Shown: in pieces, positions 24,110 to 35,238 of the stretch | How the letters are laid out: every line of letters starts with the position of its first letter | Numbering within the stretch: position 1 is the first letter of the stretch | Position numbers and translations under genes: made by a program | Notes under the pieces: model-generated | Told to the model about the DNA's origin: nothing | What the model saw: only the letters and a program-made list of their open reading frames with translations | The model's database searches: none | NCBI GenBank assembly: GCA_023014365.1 | Contig: JAEBUN010000060.1 | Location: 93,652-157,651, forward strand | Length of the DNA stretch: 64,000 bases | DNA from: Lepiota brunneoincarnata | Taxonomy: Eukaryota; Basidiomycota; Agaricomycetes; Agaricales; Agaricaceae | Reading direction: 5' to 3'

Positions 24110-24519
24110 TGTGGGATTACAAGTTTGGGTGGGTGAAGGGGATAAGAACTGGATAATGGATAAGATAATTGATAAGAGAAGGATAATATGGCTGAGAGGA
24201 TAGCTTTTGAGAAAGGGACTTCACTTGTCAAATGTGGGTGAAATTTGATAAGGAACTACACTACTACAGGAAATTTATATATGTGAGATGAGGCTGGTGT
24301 CAAAGCACTGAGGCAAAAGAGATCTAGTGTAAGTCTAGCTATGTTGATGCACATTGCGTCAAGGCACACATTGCACCATTGTGTCTACAAGGTCAAGGAT
24401 ATATCTATTTTTATCTATCTTATAGTGGGTCTAAGCAATCAGAAGAAAAGACAAAAGAAAAACCGTGGTGCATTACCACCCCTGCTGTCTCCAAGCATGG
24501 CCACAAGGCCACTCCCACA
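24110..24519 (-). repeat. 3' LTR of the minus-strand Ty3 element
   Basis: Perfect inverted termini TGTGGGA and TCCCACA. It is the same length as the partner LTR at 32,853-33,262, with about 20-25 differences counted by eye, almost all of them transitions. Confidence 0.9.
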
Positions 24520-24550
24520 TCTCCCCTTTTCTTTCAGATTGCAACTGTCC

Positions 24551-25903
24551 TCAGCTGCCTCCCGATCCCTCCTCCTTGACCTCCTCAAACTCCTCATCCT
24601 CCTCATCTACAATCCCCATATCTGTTTTGTCAACAAACTCCATGACCTGTAATTCCTTCTGGGACCGAGCATGATATGGTATAAGCCTGAATGGTGCAAA
24701 CTTGAGCTTGGAGACCATGCCATTGACTTCTGCCAAGATATATGCACCGCTGAAGAGCCTCTTGACAACAACCATGGGGCCAAAATACTGAGGTTTGCAT
24801 TTCCATCCAATTTCTGGCTCAATGCGCTTGTTGAGGACCAAAACCAAGGATCCCAGCTTAAAATTGTAGTTGACGATCTGATTCTTATTCTTCAAGCCAA
24901 ACTCGTGGTCCTTTTGGTAATACGCTGTCAAGACCTTGTCTTCAAGCTCCTTGAAATCATCGTCCTGTTTTTCTAGTGCTCATGCCCGAATGGCTAAGAG
25001 TTCCAAATCAGAGAGCTTCTGGGTGACTGGGGGAAATAGGAAAGTCACCTCAGCAATGTCAAAGGGGAGAAGGGGTTCAATGCCATGTACAGCATAGTAG
25101 GGCATCATACCTGTAGCTTTTTGAGTAGTAACATGGTTGGCCCAGAAAACATATGGAGCATGTTCATACCATTTCCTAGCGTCCCCTTCATAAGACTTGA
25201 CCAGTGCATCCTGGATAGTCCTATGTGTTGTCTCTACCACGCCGTTCAACTGAGAGTTATAAGCCAAGATCCTGATATGATGGATGTGATACTTAGTGGC
25301 CAGCCAATCTAACGCTGCCACAAAAGGTGTTCCGTTATCTGTCACAATTTCATCAAGTCCTCCCCAGCAACATAAAACCTCCTCAAAGATGAAGGATCCC
25401 AGAGTTCAGCCATTTTCCTTCTTAAGGGCACACCATTCTGGCCAACTGGTAAGACTGCAGCAAGCTTGAACAATGAATTTGTAGCCATGAGAAGCGGGCA
25501 TATGCATGGTATCGATATAGGCCTTTCAAAAGAGAGCTGCTGGATGTTAAACCATCAGGGGAATAAGAACTTTCTGAATAGACCAGATCTGGCATTGATG
25601 GCAAGTCGAGAGATACCAGCATAAGTCAGAATTGATTATTGGCCACCAGAAATGGTCTCCTAGCGTACGTCGAGTTGCAAAGTAGCCTTTGTGACCCAAT
25701 TGGTCATGTGATTCGATCAACAGATGATAACATTGTGCCCTGTCCATGACCACTTGCTGGTGCCTCCCTCTGTGATCCTTCCTCCACATTTTTCCTCTGT
25801 TGACAAAGAACCTTCCTATCTGCTGTAAGAATGACAATTTGGTCTTCTCTGTAAGTTCTGGCAGCATCTTCAGTTTCTCCAAAAATTCTCTGATCTCTGT
25901 CAT
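24551..25903 (-). pseudogene. Integrase region of the minus-strand Ty3 element
   Basis: The minus strand first gives the zinc-binding N-terminal domain (HKGYFATRRTLGDHFWWP, then CWYLSTCHQC, about 25,590-25,700). Next are the catalytic Asp in MTDNGTPFVA (25,345) and the Glu in NGVVETTHR (about 25,225). Last is a C-terminal GPY/F-type region (CKPQYFGPMVVVKRLFSGAY, about 24,750-24,800) followed by an acidic tail. Frames are interrupted between 25,346 and 25,547. No chromodomain is evident. The enzyme would insert the element cDNA into the genome. Confidence 0.8.
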
Positions 25904-26157
25904 TTCCTTATCCAGCTCTTCTGCCTCTTTGCTTCAATCCCTCAGATAGACCTCAAGCCCTTCATCCCCCTCCTCCATTCTTCTGCTTGTGACATCCTCG
26001 TCACCCTTGCTACCACCCACGGCCAACTCCAATGTTCCCCTCAACTCCACCAATGAACCTGTGACCCAAATCCCACATCCCAAAACTTCATCAACCCACT
26101 CTTCTGCCTCGTCAACCCCCTCACTGACCTCTTCTCCTTCTTCTACCACTGCTCATC

Positions 26158-26620
26158 TCCTTGATAACCCATCTGGCCCTTTATGTTTTGCTCCAGGAAT
26201 GTGGACCAACTTGAAATTGAACATCAAGATTACTGAAATCCAACGGTTCATTGCTGCATTCAGGTGGATATCTGGTTTGTTCAGTATCCACTAAATGTAT
26301 TGTGCATCCACCTCAACCACTAACTTTCTGGCTCCAATTATCCATAGTTTCGTTGCATTGAGGGCCCTGAAGAGGCCGTAGAGCTCCAACTTTGCTTGTG
26401 AGTACCATGCAATCCTATCATTCCAAGCAATCGATCCAAAATGGGCAGGCCTCCTGCACTTGTCCTTATCCAACTGGGCCAGAACGAATCCAACTGCGAT
26501 GACTGATGTGTCGACTGATAGGATGATTGTGAATGGTAGTGTGTGACCAATCAGCTGAATTGCTTTGCAGGTAGCCACCCACTTCTTTATATCCTCCATT
26601 GATAACCTCTGTTCTTCCTC
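26158..26620 (-). pseudogene. RNase H domain of the minus-strand Ty3 element
   Basis: Minus-strand frames read PFTIILSVDTSVIAVGFVLA (with the catalytic Asp), then KLELYGLFRALNATKLWIIG, VVEVDAQYI, a stop, and WILNKPDIHLNAAMNRW, ending FKLVHIPGAKHKGPDGLS. These are the landmarks of a retroviral-type RNase H that degrades the RNA template during cDNA synthesis. One in-frame stop (complement of 26,292-26,294) breaks it. Confidence 0.8.
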
Positions 26621-26938
26621 CTACCAAAACTCTTCCTTTGTTACCCTCGTTAACCTTGTCAATGGGTCACAAATCTCTGCAAAACTCTTGATCCAATTTC
26701 TCACCACTCCTGCCATCCCCAAAAATCCACAGACCTCCAAAATGTTTCAGCACTCCGGCCACTTCAAGACCTTCTCAACAGTTGTTGTATCCAGCTCCTG
26801 CCCCTCGTAAGTACATACTCTGCCAACCACAATGATCTCAGGCTGACACAACTGAAGCTTCTTTGCAGACACAGTTGCTCCGGCATGTTTGAGATGATGA
26901 AGAACCCGATTCAAGTCAATGGCATGTTCCCAGACAAA

Positions 26939-27808
26939 TCAGTGAATTCCTGGATTTTTGCGGATTACTTTGTAAGTGCCATCCCCATTTTCATAACATG
27001 TCTTCGGCCCTAACAGTGTGATGTCATCTAGAAAATTTGGAGCCTTCTCCATCTCATGCTGGAGAATGAAGGCAACATCATTGTGGAATATGCCAATGGA
27101 CCTGGTCCATCCCTGAGGTAGAACAGTAAGCCTCATAGTGCCTAGTGGAGTGTCGAAGGTAGTGTAATCACAAGATTCTTCTGCTAGTGTGTGATGGTTG
27201 TAACCGACAAACAAGTCAAGACTTGAGTATATGGACCTTGCCAAGCACTGCTCTGCATAAAGGTAAACAAGAAGTGGCTCTTGAGAATCCTGGATCGTAA
27301 CTGCATTGAGTGGTGTGAGGTTATGGACAATGTGAATGTTACCATCTTTCTTGGTAACTGTAAACCATTGGTACCAATATGAGCTGTAAGAAGGTTCGTA
27401 CACCCCTGTCTTGACTTTCTGCTTGATGAGTCCAATGACCTTTTTGCAAATTCCAGGAGGGATCAGAAGTGACTTGCAGGTCCATGGCACATGTTCCACC
27501 ACTGGGACCTTAACTGGTGAGAAATATTCCTCTCAAAACCTCCCCTTCTCTGACTCATCCCATGCCAACCCTTTCTTGTTCCTTTTCAACACACCTGCCA
27601 CCAATTGCTGCTCCTCCAGCCAAAGAAACTTGTTTGTGAACAGCCCAAGCGCATTCATCCGATCCTGAGTCAACCGTACACCTGGTGAAAATGCTGATGG
27701 AAAGGGGGATAAATCAGGTAGGGACATCAAGGGATCTTCAGGAAATTGTTGAATTAATCTGATGTCGCTTGGCATTGTTCCTGGGACTGGCCTGACCTTG
27801 TCTGCCAC
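26939..27808 (-). pseudogene. Reverse transcriptase domain of the minus-strand Ty3 element
   Basis: The block at 26,939-27,502 contains GVYEPSYSSYWYQWFTVTKK, HIVHNLTPLNAVTIQD, TFDTPLGTMRLTVLPQGWTR and FLDDITLLG. The last is the polymerase active-site box, with F-L-D-D in place of Y-X-D-D. The upstream frame 27,533-27,808 gives the spacer between protease and RT. Stops interrupt the frame at several points. Confidence 0.82.
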
Positions 27809-27892
27809 TTTCTTGTAGGCTAGGCAATGCGCACTGGGATTGTAACTGAATGATGAGGACAGAATGGCATCTGTAAGTAAGTTGTTTCCTCC

Positions 27893-28550
27893 TCAAATTC
27901 TCATCTCTTCCCCTTCTCCACCTCCACTTAACACCAACAGCCCACTCTTAATGTCCTCCTCCATCCGTTCCCTTGTTGGCACCACCACCTTCTGCCCCCT
28001 ATCCACTGGATCCATCACCACAATATCCACCTCCCCTCCTGTCTTCTCTATTTTCACCAACTTCACCCCCTTCTGCCATGGTCTTCCCAACAACAACTGA
28101 AATGGTGCATCCCGAGCCACAAAGGCATGTGCGTAAGTCATAACACCCCCAACCTCCAGCACTAAAAACTCAACACACTCCAGCAGCTCCTCCTTCCCCT
28201 TATTTGCTATCTGCATTGTCATCCATCATGACCTGTTTGCTGTCAACCCCAGCTCCTAGTGTAAGTTCTCTCTCATTACCACAATCTCTAATCCCTCATC
28301 CAACAACCCTACTTCTTTCCTCCCCATCACCAGCACATCTACTTCACAAAGCAGTGTCAAAAAGTCCAGCTCAATGTTTGGTATATTGACCAATGCTGCT
28401 CCCACAGTTGGGGCCTTCTGGGTATGTGTGTTTTCCACCATGACCTTGCGTAGATCCCCACTGAGTGACAGGAGGTCTTTAACTGTAATTTTAGGCACTT
28501 TGACATCCAAAATCTGCTTGAAGATGTCCTTCACTACCTGTGGATCCACT
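27893..28550 (-). pseudogene. Aspartic protease region of the minus-strand Ty3 element
   Basis: Minus-strand frames give a retropepsin-like domain: an LLDEGLEIVVMR block where the active-site triad D-S/T-G would lie (here D-E-G), followed by APFQLLLGRPWQKG, typical of Ty3 proteases. The altered triad and several stops indicate that it is dead. The protease would have processed the Gag-Pol polyprotein. Confidence 0.7.
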
Positions 28551-28867
28551 AATTTGACTCAAAACAATATGCTGGCTGACGTGCGGCTTCCTCAATACTC
28601 TTGCTGACTTCCTTCTGGTTCTCCATCCCCCTGACAACCTCCTTCTTCCCCTGTGCTCTTGTTGTCACAAATCCATCTGCATCCTCCCTCTCTGCCACTT
28701 CCTCCAACTCTGCAATTGCTCCCCATACGAAATCATCCTCCTCTTCAAACTCTGCTGCTGTGACAAATGAACTCAGGACTGTTGGTACTGCCTGCTGGAT
28801 GTGAGGTGGGGTATCCTGTATTCCCAACTTGGCATCAATAGCTCCTTTGAGGCCCAAGTGATGCCAT

Positions 28868-29990
28868 TCAATGCGAGTACCATCTGCATGAGCATAGTAT
28901 CCATTCAGCTGATGAATTGCTCAGCCTAGGCATATGTATTCCGCTGCCACCATGCAATCTTGGAGACGGCAGTCCCTTTTTCTGCAGAAATGACATCCAG
29001 TGTCTATGGGTCTTGGTGGGTACATGCTGCTTCCTTGACTCTGGGGCATTTTTGCTGGTCCCATAGTGTTGTTGGTGGCGACAATGCTTGTTGTCCATCA
29101 TGCTGGTGGCGGAACTCTCTCTGCAAGTACTGGTGCAACCATAATGAGGTGAGCATATGTAGATGCATAGGCCACTTCCTTGACATCAAGTGTGTGTAGC
29201 TTCTGGGTAAGTTCTTCCACCTCACCCTTCTCAGTCCTCCCCTCTACAACCTTCACCTTCCTTATCCTGACCTCCCTCATCCCCTTCTTCTTTCTTCCCT
29301 TCTGCCCATCATCACTCGACTCCTCTTCTGATTCATCCTCCTCATCACTAGTGTCCTCAGTCTTCCTCCCCCTCTTCCCTTTTGCCTTCTTCCTCCTCCT
29401 AGCCACTCACTCCAAGATTGGGTCATCATCATCCTCATCTACTGCTTCCTTGGAAAACATGAAACGGCCTGCCTCTATTGCCCCCTGGATTGTTGGTACT
29501 TGTGACTTGTCAAAATTAATGTCTCAGCTCTCCAGGCAATTTTGGATAGCTTTGCGAGCACTTGGCGGAAGACCCTTCCAAAAATAGCAGTTGTGATTGT
29601 CAACATTTATCTTGTTGTGCTTGACAAGGTATGATGCAACAGGCCAAAACTCTCAGTAGTAAGTGTTGAGGTCATCTTCATCATCCAGATCCCCATCCAC
29701 TGATTTCAAAATCAGCTTGACTAGCTGGTTGATTGTAAATTTCTTGCCTAGCTGGGACTTTGAGGATGACCCAAGGATCCTGGTCTTTAAGATCTCAAAG
29801 TCATTGTCGAAACCTTCTAGGCTTTTCCAAAACTATTTCATCTTTGTGTCCATATACCTCACCACCACATGTGCCTTCTCCTTCCCATCTAACCCACAGG
29901 CCTTTGCATGCTCCTCAAACTCCTCGAAAAAATCCTTCAACTCTTCTGGACTAGGGTAAGACCCTAGCTGTGCCTTTGGCACAGGGAGTA
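28868..29990 (-). pseudogene. Gag body of the minus-strand Ty3 element
   Basis: Read on the minus strand from about 29,985: GSYPSPEELKDFFEEFEEHA, CGLDGKEKAHVVVRYMDTKM, a stop, FWKSLEGFDNDFEILKTRIL, with later stops, then GAIEAGRFMFSKEAVDEDDD. This is a capsid-type Gag. It ends in a basic/acidic region (29,098-29,406) rich in Lys/Arg and then Glu/Asp/Ser. No CCHC knuckle is seen. The N-terminal codons lie at 32,470-32,685 beyond an inserted segment. Confidence 0.7.
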
Positions 29991-32469
29991 TAATAACAAA
30001 ATTTTGTTAGGTCACATGACTTTATTTGATGATATTTATTTGTCTGTATTTTGATCACATGACCTTATTTATGAATGTTTTAATGACTTTGGTATTATTT
30101 GAGATGGTTTGAGTACTTGAAATCTGTTAGTTAAATGAATTTAGTATAAGTTTTTTCTGGATCACATGATTGCATTTAACAATATTTTAATGACTTTAGC
30201 ATTATCTGAATAGATGCCCAGACCCTTCGGCCTGGGCACTTGGAGTGTAACAATTGTTTATATTATCTGAAGCTTAGTATTGTCTAGGTATGTTATATTA
30301 CTTATATATTAAATACAGCATGAAAATAATCACAATACATGCCTGAGCTTACACACAAATTTGGATGACTTTAGCATTATAGTTAAGTTTAGAGATTTTG
30401 AGTGAAATTTTTTTTTTGGAAGTCACATGACCTTATTTACTGATGTTTGTAAGTGACTGAATAGATCACATGATCTTGTTTATCAATGCTTTGATGGCTT
30501 TGGCATTCACTGAATGGATTACATGATTATGTTAATCAATATCTTGATGACCTTAGCATTATCTGAATGGATGCCCAGACCCTTTGGCCTGGGCACTTGG
30601 AGTGTGCTAGTTGTTTATATTATCTAAAGCTTAGTATTATCTAAGTATGTTGTGTTATTTATATCTTGAATTCAGTAGGGAACTGACTACAATTCATGCC
30701 TTCAGCATGCATGTGTGGTCAATTTCCATCACAATTTAGTATTGTCTGAATATGTTATATTACTTATATCTTGAACACAGCATGAAACTGACCACAATCC
30801 ATGCCTCCAGCATGCATGTGTGGTCAATTTCCATTGCAATTTAGCATTGTCCTAATCTTAGCATTGTCTAGGTATAATATATTACTTATATTTGAACACA
30901 ATAGTGGGTGGTCAATTTCTATCACAATCTAGCATTGTCTGAATATGTTGTGTTATTTATATTGTGAACACAGCAGGAAACTGACCACAATCCATGCCTT
31001 TGGCATGCATGTGTGATCAATTTCCATCACAATCTAGCATTGTCTGAATATCTTATACTACTTATATTTTAAACATAGTATGAAACTAACCACAATCCAT
31101 GCTGTTGGCATGCATGTGTGGTTACTTTCTATTCACAATTTACCACTATCCTGATCTTAGCATTGATTACATCAATTTACTTTGCATTTCTCTCACCTGT
31201 AACTGAGCAGTTAGATTTATCTTTAATTTATTTTTAATTTTCCTGAATTTTTACAATTATCTTTATGTTTTATTTGCTATTTACAATGATTTTGGATATA
31301 TTGCTTGGTCTTGTTTAACAATAAGTATTCTTTTAATATTATCCGAATTTCCACGAATTTAAGCGTATTTTTAGCGATTTTTTATGGCTGGAGAGGGATG
31401 GTGGCAGGAAGATCAATGGTGGACGGGGCGTGAGAAGCTCAGGTGGCATTGATCCGGATGTGTCAGCAATTGCCAGAATTTCCATGTTCCCAAAGAAATT
31501 CCGATTGCTCAACATTCCACCTATTGATTTATTTGTGGATTGCTTGAAGGCCATGATGGGGATGTATGACACGTGAATCCCAGGTTTGGCGCGAGGGGAA
31601 TGAGTATATGAGCGGAGATATTCAATATCATGTACAAAATGAAATTGAGTGTTGCACTATATTGTTCCTATGGGTATGGTCCAGGACTTTGAAGGCATGT
31701 GCACGTAAATGAGGGGTAACATGTGTCAATGTAGCAAAGATATAGGATAATTGCAGGGCCCTGGGATGAATTCCCTTTTAAATTACAGTGTAATTACTAT
31801 TCCTCCACATTCTCCCTATTGATTCTGTTCCAGATTTCTGCGAGGTCTTCGCAGTTTGTACCCCAAATTAGTACCAAAGTATTGTAGCAATTGGGCCAGT
31901 GGAAGCCACTCAAATGCGCTTTTTGCATTTTCCCCTCTGATGGGCCATCAAAGCCCATGTCCAATTGCTCAACATTCCACCTATTAATAAATACTCGTTA
32001 AATCAGAGGATTGCCATGCCTATAGCCGCCCCCCACTCCCAAATTTACATTGCAAACGAACGCCTCTGGCACCGGGAATACCCCCATCAATATTCCCATC
32101 AAAGGTGTTATTCCTCCTTGTTCTCTCTATTGATTTGCTTTGCGTCTTCGCGAAAGGGGAGGGCCAGCGTGCCCCAATCGGAATCCCAAGTATCAATGCC
32201 ATTGAACCATTTGCCAACCCTCTACAGACACCTCTTGCCCCACAAAGATCAATTTATTCCTCATCATTCTTCCTATCAACCTGCTTACTAATTTCGCCGT
32301 TCACATCTCGCTATCCACCCCCCCAGATCCCGAAATGTATAGGCCCCCAGGCCCCCTCCTTGGAATCCACCCCCTCAGCCAGCCAATCAGAAAATATTAT
32401 GTCAGGATTGGTCAGCGCTGACTAAAAATTGGTCATCAGCCATCATCCCAGGCTCGTTGTCCCATTCTC
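29991..32469. mobile_element. 2.4-2.5-kb insertion within gag
   Basis: The stretch lies between the gag body and its N-terminal codons and has no homology to either. Its left 1.2 kb is very AT-rich with imperfect tandem repeats (30,660-31,150). It has hairpin-forming units such as TGCCCAGACCC...GGCCTGGGCA at about 30,212-30,240 and 30,572-30,600. Its right part (31,300-32,460) is GC-richer, and TTGCTCAACATTCCACCTAT occurs twice (about 31,507 and 31,966). No transposase or target duplication was found, so the class is unknown, and it may be two successive insertions. Confidence 0.5.
30660..31150. repeat. Imperfect tandem repeat of about 110-120 bp
   Basis: At least four successive units share ACTGACCACAATCCATGCCT, GCATGCATGTGTGGTCAATT, TAGCATTGTCTGAATATGTT and a TTACTTATAT block. 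Units differ by substitutions and small gaps. They are contained in the segment that interrupts gag. Confidence 0.7.
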
Positions 32470-32685
32470 TTATAGATACTTTGGATCAAAATTGGGAGCA
32501 CAAGAGCTGCCAGGTGCTGGCATCCCTGCAATCCCCTTCAGTATTGCTGCATTTGACATTGTGCTGGTAGGTGTCTGTTCAATTGGTGTAGTGTACTGAT
32601 TGAGTAAGTCCCTTTGTAGATGTCCTTGTAATGTCTCTTCAATCTCCATGGCTGTGCTTTGACTAATAACTTTACTTTCTTTCAT
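32470..32685 (-). pseudogene. N-terminal codons of gag of the minus-strand Ty3 element
   Basis: A short minus-strand frame starts 168 bp downstream of the 5' LTR and ends GIAGMPAPGSSCAPNFDPKY before running into unrelated sequence. The MPAPG...P(N/Y)F(D) pattern is what I expect just before the capsid domain of Agaricomycete Gypsy Gag proteins, and the body resumes at 29,990. It is inferred to be the same gene cut by an insertion. Confidence 0.55.
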
Positions 32686-32852
32686 CTTTCATCCTTTTGC
32701 TGGCCTTGGGATCTTTGAGTGCTGCAAGAAGTCCCTTTGATAGGTATGTGCTCATGTTGTAAGCTCACTCGTTGTGATGGTGACTAGGGTTCAGGGACAA
32801 GGGTTTTTAGCCATCAAACAACAGCCTATTCCCCTCGCAGTGGGCTTCAATT

Positions 32853-33262
32853 TGTGGGATTACGAGTTCAGGTGGGTGAAGGGGATAAGAACTGGATAAA
32901 AGATAAGATAATTGATAAGAGAAGGATAATATGGCTAAGAGGATAGCTTTTGAGAAAGGGACTTCACTCATCAAATGTGGGTGAAATTCGATAAGGAACT
33001 ACACTACTACAGGAAATTTATATATGTAAGACAAGGCTGGTGTCAAAGCACTGAGGCAAAAGAGATCTAGCATAAGTCTAGCTATGTTGATGCACATTGC
33101 ATCAAGGCACACATTGCGCCATTGTGTCTACAAGGTCAAGGATATATCTATTTTTATCTATCTTATAGTGAGTCCAAGCAATCAGAAGAAAAGACAAAAG
33201 AAAAACCGTGGCACATTACCACCCCTGCCATCTCCAAGCGTGGCCACAAGGCCACTCCCACA
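32853..33262 (-). repeat. 5' LTR of the minus-strand Ty3 element
   Basis: 410 bp with TGTGGGA/TCCCACA termini, pairing with 24,110-24,519. On the minus strand the sequence just downstream (complement of about 32,831-32,850) contains GAAGCCCACTGCGAGGGG, which could be the primer-binding site, but I could not match it to a tRNA. Confidence 0.9.
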
Positions 33263-33646
33263 GTTTTTATAACAATATACAATTAACTTATGGGTATACC
33301 TGAAACAAGCCTTCAGCTTTATCATTTTATTGTCTCCTCATCATTTAGGAGCATCATTCTAGGAGTTCTGATATCAATGACATAATTTGCTTTCAGGAAC
33401 TTGCTCCCTAAGTGCCTGGCTATTTATATCATAGTCAGTTGGGTTAGTGAGTTTCCTCACTAATTCTTATCTACAGGTTTTTATCTTTTTGTTGGATTCT
33501 CCACACCCAGGTTCTCAACCCTAATGTTCTAAAAGTTCACTTCCATAGCCTTCAGGCAGTAAACTAATATTAGAATTTAATTAGCTTGTTCCATTCTTAT
33601 CAATCTTTATTTTCTAGTTCATCATTTCTGATCTCTTTTGTTACTA
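33263..33646. repeat. Repeat C, copy 2, middle segment
   Basis: It continues the alignment to copy 1 (9,121-9,504) immediately after the Ty3 right LTR, and stops at the TA where the Tc1 element is inserted. Confidence 0.8.
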
Positions 33647-35238
33647 CAGTAAGGGACAAAACCCTTCCAATGATTTTTATACTTCAACAAATATGTTAAT
33701 AACCACCCACCTACTAAAGGTGAAACCTTCATATTTTAATTGGAAATACCTATATGGCTCATGTATCATCCTGCCAAATATCATTACGTCATATGCCATT
33801 TTGGGAAGTCAGTGAATTAAACAATCATTTAAGGTCATTGGAAGGGTTTTGTCTGTCTTTACTCTAATCACATGGTTTTGTTTATTACAGCCAAATAAGT
33901 GCAAATAAATGTCATGTGACTGGTTGGAATAATGTATAAATATAGCTGCTCACTTCCCTAGCTCACACCACCCCCCCAACTTCATTTTGCTAACATGCAA
34001 TCCCTCTCTATGACTCAATGCAACCATATTCTTTCCCTTTTGGACAAAGGCCACTCTGCTACCCATATTGCTTCTACCACTGCTCTTGGCCTCAGCACTA
34101 TATCTCGTCTTCGCTCCAAACATTGTTCAACACTTTCAAAGTCACTTGGTGGCCACCCAACCAAGCTTTCTGTTGGCAATATCAAATATGCCACTCATCT
34201 TATCACATCCCACAAGGCTGAAAATGCCTCCCAAATCACCAGAACCCTTCGCACTGTCATTGACCAACCTCTATCATCCAAAACAGTTTGCAGAGCACTC
34301 AAAAAAGCTGGAATGAAGGCTGTAGTCAAGCGGAAAAGGCCTAAACTCTCTGTTATACACAAGAGGAAAAGATTGGAGTGGGCAGAGGCACATGCAGACT
34401 GGACTCTGGAAGACTGGAAGAGGGTGGTTTGTCAGATGAGACCAAAATCAATCGCTTAGGGTCAGATAGCAGGGTTTGGGTCTGGAAAAGAGCAGGGGAG
34501 AGACTTAGTGATAGGCTGATGCAGGGAACCACAAAGTTTGGAGGAGGTTCTATCATGGTATGGGGCTGTATGCTGTGGGAAGGTCCAGGGTTGACAGCCA
34601 AGATTAATGGTAAGATGGATGGTGATCTATTTGTCACCATTTTGGAGGATGAACTCAAGGGGAGCCTGGAGTGGTATGACAAAGAGGTGGAGGATATTGT
34701 CTTTCAACAAGATAATGATCCCAAACATAGGTGCACCAAGGCTCAAAAATGGTTCAAAGCAGCTGAAATGGAGGTTATGGTGTGGCCCCCACAATCTCCA
34801 GACCTTAATCCAATTGAACATTTGTGGACTCACCTTAAAATCAAGTTAGGGGAGTATGACACTCCACCTCAGGGGAAGGAAGAATTATGGGATAGGACAC
34901 AAAAGGAATGGGATCAGATTCCAGCAGAAGTGTGTCAGAATCTGATAGAGAGTATGCCTGATAGGGTTCAGGCTGTCTTGGATGCCAGGGGAGGGTATAC
35001 AAAATACTAAAAGTGTAATTATTGGTAATTTCTTAGAGATGGACAAAACCCTTCCAATGACCTTAAATGATTGTTTAATTCACTGACTTCCCAAAATGGC
35101 ATATGACATAATGATATTTGGCAGGATAATATATGAGTCATATAGGTATTCCCATTTAAAATATGAAGGTTTCATCCTTAGTAGGTGGACATATTTGTTG
35201 AAGTATAAAAATCATTGGAAGGGTTTTGTCCCTTACTG
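33647..35238 (+). mobile_element. Tc1/mariner element with long inverted ends
   Basis: The element is 1,592 bp, bounded by TA on both sides (33,645-33,646 and 35,239-35,240). The empty TA site is in repeat C copy 1 at 9,503-9,504. Its outer termini are CAGTAAGGGACAAAACCCTT and the complement. The first and last 220 bp are inverted copies of each other, and each carries a second, inward-facing copy of the GGACAAAACCCTTCC motif. The transposase gene lies between them. One copy is truncated at 15,169, and single-end MITE relatives lie at 1,838 and 38,657. Confidence 0.9.
33995..35010 (+). pseudogene. Tc1-type DD34E transposase with one frameshift
   Basis: The N-terminal 150 residues (33,995 to about 34,430) carry two helix-turn-helix DNA-binding domains (GHSATHIASTTALGLSTISR; TVCRALKKAGMKAVVKRKRP). 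The catalytic domain follows in another frame (from about 34,425 to the stop at 35,008-35,010). It has SDETKINR (first Asp), QQDNDPKH (second Asp) and SPDLNPIEHLW (Glu), with 34 residues between the second Asp and the Glu, so it is of the DD34E type. The break is at about 34,430, where one base appears to be missing just before the SDE motif. Otherwise the gene is intact, so the copy is young. It excises and inserts the element at TA sites. Confidence 0.88.

Larger units (their letters stand above)
24110..33262 (-). mobile_element. Ty3/Gypsy retrotransposon, nearly complete, minus strand
   Basis: Both LTRs (24,110-24,519 and 32,853-33,262, 410 bp each) are present in direct orientation. Reading the minus strand from the right LTR gives gag, protease, reverse transcriptase, RNase H and integrase, then a purine-rich tract (complement of 24,520-24,537) before the left LTR. 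This is the canonical Ty3/Gypsy order. Flanking sequence shows a 4-bp duplication GTTT, or 5 bp if the first T is not counted in the LTR, and it interrupts repeat C at a site intact in copy 1. A 2.4-2.5-kb secondary insertion separates the first codons of gag from the rest. Many stops show that it is inactive. Confidence 0.88.

Noticed and set aside
29991..32469. Helitron insertion
   Set aside because: Hairpins are present, but I could not identify 5'-TC and 3'-CTRR ends, an A/T insertion site or a Rep/helicase fragment.
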